From assembly GCF_964340395.1 (NCBI RefSeq), contig NC_135562.1:11617043-11642042 (forward strand): DNA of 25,000 nucleotides, in the 5' to 3' direction. Below the pieces are notes generated by a model. That model did not search any database, was not told the origin of the DNA, and saw only the letters and a program-made list of their open reading frames with translations. Of the stretch, positions 7,732-15,322 are shown in pieces. Source of the stretch: Glandiceps talaboti (Eukaryota; Hemichordata; Enteropneusta; Spengelidae). Numbering within the stretch: position 1 is the first letter of the stretch; every line of letters begins with the position of its first letter. Position numbers and translations under genes: made by a program.

Positions 7732-10666
7732 TCAGTTCAACTCTCTTATTTTGCTGATGAGATTCTCACAAGACTTCGCCCAATTGTAATCTTCTTTGTA
7801 TGCGAGTTGTAATTGTTTCACTTCTTTGCATATCTTTTGTGGATTTCCTTTTCTAACATCCAGAATTCTTTCTGCCCATGTTGTAGAATCTGAACTTTTA
7901 ACCACATATTTGTCACCATTGGCAAGTTGTTCCAACACTTGTCCAAACCCAGTAGTACCGTTAACTAGGACTGGTTTGCCAATAGATATTGCTTCCAGAG
8001 CAGAGAGACCAAAGGCATCAACAAGGGAAGGTTGTATCACTAGATCTGCCTTTTGAATTTCTTCAAATAGATCCATCTGTTCTTTCTTGTATCTACGAAC
8101 ACGCAGTTGCTCGTTTGCTACTCCATATTCACAGAATTTATCTTTGATGCTATCTTCCTCGCCTTCTTTAGCTCCAATAAAGGTCAGGTGAACTTTCTGA
8201 TCCTTCTTGATTATTTCTTTTGCAAAGGCCTCTGCAGCAATATGGAATCCTTTAACTTTCCAATCTTCCTCACTCCCACGGCCAAAGATGTAGACATGAA
8301 AGTTTTGGTACTGTTTGGGAAGATCATTTGGATTAACATTATGGTTGGATAAAGGTATATCTATTAATCCAGGTGTGAAGTTATAGACTGGTACTTTACT
8401 AAGCTCCAATTCTCTAGCAAATTCATCTTCTAAATGTGGACCAATAGCAACAACCAGATCTGCACTCCTGCACAGCTCCAGTTCACTATCTTGTTTGTCG
8501 ATGTTGTCAGCTGTTTGTCTCTCCCCAGCCTTGACAGTTGCCAGTTGTTCTGCTACCATGTGAACAACATGAACCCTAAATATTTGATGACTGGGAGAAC
8601 TCTGCTTCTCCTTTATATCTTTAGCACGTGGTCCAGTAAAGCGGCTGTGACCAATGATAACATCAACTGGTCGATCGTTTTGTAACCATAGCTGTCTAGA
8701 CCTGCCAGCTGTATACACGGATCGAATAAGTTTGACTCCGTGTTTCCCAGCTTCCTCTTCTTCACTTTCACTAAAATCATCAAGTGAACATGTAACACTG
8801 ATGTTGTCTAATTTAGCTAAGTTGATGGCCATGTGTCTATTAACTGTTTGAATTCCTCCTTTTGATGAACACCATTCGTCCATCAGCAGGACCACATGAA
8901 GGCTATCATTTTCGACAGCCGTTTTAGTTTTCTTCTTCTCAGGTGGTTCGCTGTCGTTATTAGTTTGTGTTAGTGGTCTTTTAGTGGATGTGGAATCACG
9001 TCTTGGGTCTATGAAAGGGGTATAAACATACCATTAAAATGTAGAAAATACGACATCTTTCCAATTAATCTTTGCTACCGCACGAAATTCCACAAGACCT
9101 AATTATGATGGATTGTACAGGTAACTGTCATTCCCTGCCTGTGACATGTCATGATTATATTTACTTGTAACTTGTAACAATTTTTAATTAAAAGGTTTAG
9201 AACAAAAACACAGTCAGTTTAATAAAGACTAAAATTTAAATCAGTCCTGGTCGATGATCATTACCAGAACGACAAAGTACAAAGTTACAGCTGACATCCA
9301 TTGATATTTCTGTTGGTGCTGTTGAAAATTCATGTTACACTCCAATATAGAAAACATACAAAGACTTACTTATTTCAGAACTGGCATCTTTCGTCAGGTA
9401 CTTCGTTACCAGGTCTACTCTGCCCACGCTTCGTAAGGCTTCTTCTAGCTGTGATGTATTTGTTTTGCTTAGTACACCAATGTGATAAAGTTTCACGAAA
9501 AAATCTGCTGGAATGTTCATTCTGGCCAATTCTCCTCCTGGTATTGCGTTCTTGTATATAACTTTCATTTCAGAAAATTCATCTAAGAAGGATATTTGAG
9601 ATTAAATTTTCAATTACAGTGTGTAGTATGACAGTCTTGAGACAAAGAACTGTAGATGATACACTACTGATTTTGCACAAGGATACAAATCTATAAGATA
9701 TTGACATTTTGTAATAAGACAATTAAAGCCAAGTTTTAACGTTTTAGGAGCGTACCTTTCACAGTTAATCAAAGGATACCTTTTGAATTCTACTTACTAA
9801 ATTATATTTAACTATCACTTGTGATTGTCTGTACTCAGGCCTGGTATTTATAAATGATCATGATCCGATGACATAGTTTATTCAATCTGGATGCTAACGT
9901 GGTTGCTAATTAAACCACATCTGGTCAAAGTCCCTTAATTAGCACAAAACGTTGTTCATCCAATCAGTGAATCACTGTTATAGTGACGTAAATAGTGTAT
10001 AAGTAGCATCCTGAGCTGACATATATACCATATTTGGACATTACATAACTGCCCCAATATGAGGGACTGTGTTATTGGTTAGAATTCTGTGATTGATTAA
10101 CAGAGACATGATGTTAATGACTGTGTGGGTGGCTGTGGATAAATTTTAAATTTCATCGCAAGACTTCTAGAGTAACGACTATGACTATACTGTCAGTGGA
10201 GGTGTAAATCATAACGATACAGTACAGGAACTAGACTATAGTTTATTATACTAACACAAATATCGAGAGACTCTTTACTGCAACTATGCAATTAATTACA
10301 ATTCTGACATTGCCAAAACACAGGTGAAATATCATAGAAGGTATGTATTGGCATTGATACTATAGTAGAATATGTAATCAAAGTATTTTCACCTGGGCAA
10401 AAAGTTTATAAACTCAGTTTGGGCCACTTTAATTTGGCATTTCTATTAGGTTCCCTAAATAGTTGTTTTCTTATAGTACAATCATGATATATACAGTCTT
10501 CTTCCCGGTTTTATAATACAAGAACAGCCTCAAAAGACTTTTAAGGTTTAATTGTGGCATAAAAAAGGAAAATAGGGAGAAATATTGACCACGTACCAGG
10601 AGTAATCTCTTTTGACATGGCGGCAAGTAATTTCATAAATGGGTCTAACTTCAGAGGAGTTGCCAT
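7732..10666 (-). CDS. Gene A: DED-GT4 fusion protein (death-effector domain plus glycosyltransferase family 4), 519 aa
   Basis: Three exons: 10666-10597, 9582-9370 and 9008-7732 (stop TGA). Donors are G/GTACGT and A/GTAAGT, acceptors TTCTTAG and CCCTTTCATAG, and both introns are phase 1; frame is kept throughout. Residues 7-86 form a DED: helix 1 PFMKLLAAMSKEI, the mid-domain block NIPADFFVKLYHIG, and the hallmark RxDL as RVDL (78-81). Residues 96-130 are a hydrophilic linker with KR (104-105) and EKKKTK (118-123), NLS-like. Residues 133-519 are a GT-B glycosyltransferase: GG loop SSKGGIQT (145-146), GHSRF, donor-site GRG with R338 and KVKG with K347, and DAFGLSALEA, a D425-x7-E433 version of the GT4 EX7E motif. 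No signal peptide or membrane helix is seen, so the protein is probably intracellular. The donor sugar and acceptor are unknown. In the family, DEDs recruit proteins to FADD/caspase-8-type complexes; a role in innate immunity or cell-death signalling is inference. The ATG chosen is the first in frame in its exon. Confidence 0.88.
9009..9369 (-). other. Intron 2 of gene A (361 bp)
   Basis: The donor is GTAAGT at 9369-9364 and the acceptor ...CCCCTTTCATAG ends at 9009. It is a phase-1 intron with the same position and phase as in gene B, where it is 1,517 bp. It contains no repeat or gene. Confidence 0.85.
9801..9848. repeat. Dispersed repeat, partner at 24438-24485
   Basis: ATCACTTG, ATTG-CTG, ACTCA-GCCTGGTATT recur at 24438-24485; 32 of 38 positions match in the core. 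The pair shows that part of the gene A intron 1 sequence type occurs again beyond gene B. Confidence 0.55.
9960..10003 (+). promoter_or_regulatory. Promoter-like cluster: CCAAT, CRE-like and TATA motifs
   Basis: CCAATCAG (9960-9967), TGAATCA (9968-9974), TGACGTAA (9984-9991) and TATAAG (9998-10003) follow in the order and spacing of a core promoter, pointing to a start near 10025-10030 on the plus strand. This is antisense to gene A, within its intron 1. No plus-strand exon is evident downstream. Confidence 0.3.
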
Positions 10667-10706
10667 GTTCACTTAGGGCAATAATCAAGGCGGAGACGTG
10701 AAGAAT
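10667..10706 (-). other. 5' UTR part of gene A coding exon 1, with likely upstream splice acceptor
   Basis: TTTTGCCTCTACAG directly upstream (ending at 10707) is a strong 3' splice site, so the ATG exon probably starts at 10706. A separate non-coding first exon should then lie further upstream, above 10707, and the promoter with it. Confidence 0.5.
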
Positions 10707-10837
10707 CTGTAGAGGCAAAATGTACATTACCATATTGAAGGAAAATGATACAACAAAACGTCGAAGGTATGTAACCTAGATATGTAAATAATTATCCTAA
10801 CGTTAATTTCGAGCTGCTCCAAATATGGATTTATATT

Positions 10838-11210
10838 AGGCCTAAAAAAGTAATTGTTTGGTTCCGATTTCCCGACCCCACCTAGCTTTTCACTGCCGAC
10901 CCTAAACTTATTTTACGTATTCGAGAAAAAAATAATAAAATCGCAAAAATCGTAAAGTCTCAAGCGAAATAACGATGCGGAAACTAACATCAACTTTAAA
11001 AGACAAAATAAAACTGTTCTTCCAATCTGTAATGGCTGTACATCTTATAGCCCAGGAAGTAATAAACAACACAGAGATCATTTGGAAAATAATGGAAAAC
11101 CTGACACTTACACAGAAAAACAATACAATAACATAAATGAAAAATCTCCCTACCCCACCTATTCTAAAATTGAGCGTAATCGGAACCACACAATATTTTT
11201 TATTAGACCT
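10838..11210. mobile_element. MITE-like element, copy 1 (373 bp)
   Basis: The left end AGGCCTAA-AAAAGTAATT-GTTTGGTTCCGATT and the reverse complement of the right end, AGGTCTAAT... GTGTGGTTCCGATT, form imperfect terminal inverted repeats of about 32 bp. The whole element reappears at 23871-24244 in the same orientation with about 75-80% identity by eye. Minus- and plus-strand frames inside it are not conserved between copies, so it is non-coding. No clean target-site duplication is seen. Confidence 0.7.
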
Positions 11211-11512
11211 TATAATGATACAGAAAACACATTTTGTTCTTTAGTTGCCTTTGTTTTTAGAGGTAATTACGCTTGGGCTATATTATTATATACTGTATAC
11301 ATGTAAAAAGTGCAGATTTCGTTAATTTGCATGTCAATCCGGGATTAATAGATGGAGTAGGATCACAGACAAGGAAAGTCTGTGGTAGGATCTAGATTTC
11401 GCCAAGGGAACAAGGGACTAGTAGAAATGTGGAGACTTGTGCGTTGGGGGCCCGGGAAAGAACACTCTGTCATTTTTGCCTTTAGTCATACGGCATGGCA
11501 AGTTTTCTGCAC

Positions 11513-11612
11513 TGACAAGCCTAGTCTGTAAGGTATGCCGTGACGGGGCGCCCTCACACCTCGGCTGGTGAGGGCGAAACGTCACGATGAATTTTACAGT
11601 CTATGACAAGCC
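11513..11612. mobile_element. 82-bp foldback element flanked by 9-bp direct repeats
   Basis: TGACAAGCC occurs exactly at 11513-11521 and 11604-11612. Between them, 11522-11603 is a gapless palindrome: two 36-nt arms matching at 26 of 36 positions around a 10-nt loop. Paired blocks are TAGTCTGTAA/TTACAGTCTA (one mismatch), CGTGACG/CGTCACG and CGCCCTCAC/GTGAGGGCG. A 9-bp target duplication is characteristic of Mutator-type transposases, so a very small MULE-type MITE is possible. Confidence 0.65.
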
Positions 11613-11738
11613 CAATTCAGCTGTCTGGTTTTATGAAATTAATTGTTATATTGTGATTCATTAGTACTAGTAGGCCTGAAAACGTATAAGCGTTCCTGAC
11701 GTACCAAACTGCTATGTAAGCATTATGTAGAGGTTTGA

Positions 11739-11753
11739 CCCCCCCCCCCCCCC
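11739..11753. repeat. C15 homopolymer
   Basis: Fifteen consecutive C residues. Assembly length errors are common in such runs. Confidence 0.85.
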
Positions 11754-12782
11754 ATTGAACTCATGCACAACATATACCTCATATTTTCGACAACGTAGTT
11801 CCCGGTTGCCGATTTTCACATTTTCCAAAATCTCGAAATTAAAGTTCAGGGTTGCAGATATTCAAATGTTTCCGAGGAAAGGACTCCTGTTTTTAGGCAG
11901 AATGTATACATTTGACCATTAGTTTCTCCCTTTTGACCCCTTGTTTTTTAATCTTGTAGCGTTTGTGTTTGTAATCTGAATCTGCTAGGCTTTCATTACA
12001 TTTTCTTTTCATATGTAAAGTAAACTGGTCTATGAGCGGGACCCTCGAAGCTAGTTACTGCTCGTACGGGGAGACAGAATAAGTCCTCAGAATATCGGTA
12101 TCATATGAGGGTCACCAGTGCGAAACGTCTAAGTGTGTGAGTGCGCTAACATTTTCCCGACAAATGTGTGGGGAAATTACCATATCACAGACATAAACTT
12201 AGACTGTTTACAGATACATCCTGTTATTCAGGCTTCTTAACCACGGCTGAACTACTTCAACTAACCCTGCATAAGCATCCAGGCTGGGTTAAAGCCAACC
12301 AAATATCGTTATGTTCTATAATGTCAGTCTTCCAATGTTGATTTATGAGACAATCACCTAATCTTACGTCAATAGTAAACATAAGTTTTCGGCTAAAAGT
12401 CTAGTATTTTATCAAGTACAAACAATTAACAAGAATCACCATAAAAACAATTGCTCTTAACATCAGAAACAGAAATTATTCTGTCTATTTGACATTTAAT
12501 CTGTTTGAACCTCTAATCACAAGTTCAAGGAGTGTCCTAAATCCTTTGATCTAGCAGGCATACTTCCATGGAATAGTACAGAAGATGAGTGTTGGCTGAT
12601 AGCGTGGTACGTATGTCTGTAACTTACAGACTGACATAAAATATATCGCTCTTTGCGTTTGTCACAGTGTATACAATCAGCAGTACGAATGGTACAGTAA
12701 TAACAGATTACCAAAAAAGTACAACATACACTTTGAAGTGCAGAGGGTAGTATAGGCCTCGCCTCCGTCTCGCCGTTATTAC

Positions 12783-12944
12783 CGGATAAATGACCTCTCG
12801 CAGAAAGATATGGAACGGTATTTGGCAGATAACATATAAATATCTTGCTCACTACCCAGTTACCGCGAGAGGTCATTTTTCCGTTATACTGGACAATTAC
12901 CTCTATTAGCAAGATATGGAACAGTATTTGGTAAATAACATACT
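12783..12944. repeat. Nested inverted and direct repeats
   Basis: CGGATAAATGACCTCTCGC (12783-12801) and GCGAGAGGTCATTTTTCCG (12865-12883) are 19-bp inverted copies with one mismatch. In addition AGATATGGAACGGTATTTGG (12807-12826) recurs directly at 12912-12931 with one change, and the match continues as AATAACATA. The open frame across it is a by-product. Confidence 0.75.
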
Positions 12945-13246
12945 TGTACATTACCTGCGACTACGAATTCATTTTTTGAATGTCTAAAAATGCTGTTCTG
13001 TGTGGACTTTTGACGATTTCCCTGTGACACAAAACGTACAGTTCAAAGACTTGTGACAATGTACACAACGATGATATGATATTTTGTACGGTTGACAACA
13101 AATTTAGCATTGGAAATGTTGGTTATAGCTGGATTTCAAGTTGTCTGCTAGGTTTGTTTACAAGGGGACGTGCAGTGATCACACGATAAAACATGCAAAA
13201 ATATGGCTGTTGGTTAAAAATACGCATATAGCTGCAGACCTCTCGA

Positions 13247-13281
13247 CCAATCAGAATGCGAGATTGGTGACACGTGACGTC
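13247..13281. promoter_or_regulatory. CCAAT pair, E-box and CRE-like cluster
   Basis: CCAATCAG (13247) and an opposed ATTGG (13263-13267) lie next to CACGTG (13271-13276), overlapping TGACGTC (13275-13281). This density of NF-Y, bHLH and CREB/ATF-type sites is promoter-like. It is 2.5 kb upstream of gene A's coding start and could serve its untranslated first exon, but no exon or start site is proven. Confidence 0.35.
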
Positions 13282-13802
13282 TACATACGTGCGCCTAAAT
13301 TAAATCGGTAGGGGAATTCCCAAAGTTGGCTTCGAAACCGGAAATACATGTTTTGATATGAGAAAAACAGTATTAGTAGAATCCAAATAAAACTACTAAC
13401 CAAACTTAGCCTGCCTACAAAGAGTTCTTAGAAAATATAAACGAACGTGTACTATTAAAAACGGTATTTTAGTTTACGCATTTTACTGTACACACTCTTC
13501 TCGACTTCATCTCATAATCTATCACAGCCTCGGTTCCATGTAAGCTTTTACATTGTCTCGATCTTGATCACTGAGTGACCCACTAGATTTTCCCACAGCA
13601 TTGATTCATTAATTCTCACAAAGTTCTCGGAAGTTTGATCACCTTCATGAAAACAATATTGAACAAAATTAAAGTCTTTACATCAGTCTACAGATATTAC
13701 ATACAAGTTTACCTTTACAAATTGAGTAGAAGACGGTGTGCTACAGTTTGGCTTCCCACTACTACATATGCTAGTTGACCTCATTTACCGCTCGAAAAAC
13801 AC

Positions 13803-13848
13803 GCCCTCTAGTGGCAGATCTGTTCTTGAAACACGTGCTTGCACGTGT
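13803..13848. promoter_or_regulatory. CTCF-like motif and palindromic double E-box
   Basis: GCCCTCTAGTGG (13803-13814) fits the reverse complement of the CTCF core consensus. ACACGTGC TT GCACGTGT (13831-13848) is a perfect inverted repeat with two CACGTG E-boxes. Both are short motifs and could be chance. Confidence 0.25.
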
Positions 13849-14207
13849 AAAACTTGTGTTCGGTCAACTTGTGCATTATTGCATTTCACTAACTTTATGT
13901 GGACTTGTCATCACCTAGTTGGAATTGACAGGTTGGGCTATCCTACACACTATCCCAGGGATATGATAGCCATGGCATTCGGAGGAAATACATACAACTA
14001 TAATATTTTGTATCCGGAATCATTAATAATTGTCAACTTCAATGACAGCACAAGACAGATGTACATTACAAGGTCAGGCATGTCTTTGATTAAGTTTTAA
14101 CCAATGGCTTCAATGACTGATGAATACGTTATCAGACACATTAGCCAATGGAGACTGATTTTTTGGCTATGAATGACATACTGTATGAGCACGTTTTCTG
14201 AAATAAA

Positions 14208-14661
14208 CTGTTGGAAGTACTAGTGTTAATAGTTCTGTGGTTAACGTGGGGAGCAGAGCCAGCAGCGGAGTAGCCATGCATACTAGACTAGAGCTGGAGC
14301 TAGTGCTTGGGGGAAGAGGGCAAGGAGAGGCGAGGTGAGGCAAGGCAAGCGAGGGAAGCTGAGACAAGCAAGCTGGAAGCAGAGCAAACTGAACCGTGCG
14401 AGCAGAGCCCAGCTAGGTTCAAGTGTGGAAGTAACGGATAGTGGTAGCAGTATTGTTCTACGGCCAGTGAAACCTTCAGTTCGAGCCAGCTCTACCACCA
14501 TTTGTGTGACTGCCAATCCCTTCATTGTGTGCGCACCCGCGTTCGGACACTGATAATTCACAGCACAGTCAGATAAATAGTAATTTTGCCGGGATATATA
14601 TTGTTGAATGTTTATATAGTCTTTTTATGTATAGTTAATAAAAGTTTGATGTTTAATTACA
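14208..14661 (+). mobile_element. LTR-like stretch, weak
   Basis: It begins TGTTGGAAGT and ends ...TTTAATTACA after AATAAAAG (near 14639). TCTGGTGACC, like a primer-binding site, follows directly. The middle is much richer in G+C and purine than its surroundings. No partner LTR, target duplication or coding region is seen, so this may be coincidence. Confidence 0.25.
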
Positions 14662-14803
14662 ATTCTGGTGACCTGGAATTTATTACAGCAAGTCATGCCA
14701 CAGATCACATTAGGGAGCTTGTAAAACTCGGGAACGGGAATATTCCCAAAATTCTAGATATTGTCTATTCATTCACATCAAAATGGTGTAAGACGATTTC
14801 CCA

Positions 14804-14834
<31 letters not shown>

Positions 14835-15322
14835 TACATACATACATACATACATACATACTCTTATAATATAATATGTTTTGTGCAAACAACTTACTAT
14901 ACCACAATTAATACACGTCATTGAGAGAAAGTTAACTTGAAAATATTTATATATACAAGTGTATAAAAACAGTAGGTCGGGTTAACGTAATTAATTTTTT
15001 AAAAAGATTGTGTAAGATTCACTTGAAGTGAAATGTTGCGAAAGTTGAGTGATTATTAAACTGCACTAGTTTAGTTTTCAGAAAGTGGAAATATGTTTAT
15101 AAATCTTAAAAGCTACAGTTAGGAAAAATAGTCTCAAATTATGTTGTGCAGCAGTTTGGGTTCCAACGTCATAAATTTGTGATAAATGCCAGAGCACAAT
15201 AATATACCAAGAAAGAATGAGAAATAGTTTTGTTGACTTTTGCAGGAACTTATGTTCACCTTGGTACGGGTAATGTATATTTTTCTAAGTTCCACTCCAA
15301 AATACTCAGCAGTGGATACACA
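14662..15322. repeat. Gene B 3' flank, duplicated counterpart of 5268-5480 and 6086-6240
   Basis: An (AC)n(CATA)n tract (14803-14861) is followed by the same flank found after gene A. Here the sequence runs from GTGTAAGATTCACTT to ATTATTAAACTGCACTA with only about 30 bp between, whereas gene A's copy carries a 0.6-kb retrotransposon fragment at this point. Similarity fades near 15190. Confidence 0.75.

Larger units (their letters stand above)
9583..10596 (-). other. Intron 1 of gene A (1,014 bp), splits the DED
   Basis: The donor is GTACGT at 10596-10591 and the acceptor CTTCTTAG ends at 9583, phase 1. It falls in helix 2 of the DED at the same place as intron 1 of gene B. It contains a promoter-like cluster on the opposite strand (9960-10003) and a dispersed repeat (9801-9848). 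Confidence 0.85.
11211..12782. other. Intergenic DNA upstream of gene A
   Basis: Apart from the foldback element at 11513-11612 and a 15-C run at 11739-11753, no gene or repeat is recognised. The first non-coding exon of gene A may be here or further upstream, but no exon can be assigned. Confidence 0.4.
12945..14207. other. Intergenic DNA with motif clusters, no gene
   Basis: No recognisable coding exon. The plus-strand frame 13738-14100 has no domain. The stretch holds the CCAAT/E-box/CRE cluster at 13247-13281, a CTCF-like motif at 13803-13814 and paired E-boxes at 13831-13848. Confidence 0.4.

Noticed and set aside
8613-8798. Minus-strand 61-codon frame inside gene A's enzyme exon
   Set aside because: An out-of-frame shadow of the glycosyltransferase coding sequence.
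7796-8851. Plus-strand open frames opposite gene A (and 15681-16279 opposite gene B)
   Set aside because: Antisense shadows of the conserved glycosyltransferase exon; they mirror each other only because the minus-strand gene is conserved.
10908-11306. Hydrophobic minus-strand and polar plus-strand frames, and 23883-24137
   Set aside because: They lie in the two MITE copies, and the reading frames are not conserved between copies.
13738-14100. 120-codon plus-strand frame
   Set aside because: No domain, no splice context and it overlaps motif clusters; composition is like spacer.
14167-14561. Overlapping open frames on both strands in a purine-rich stretch
   Set aside because: Low-complexity GC-biased DNA yields open frames on both strands; no motif is recognisable.
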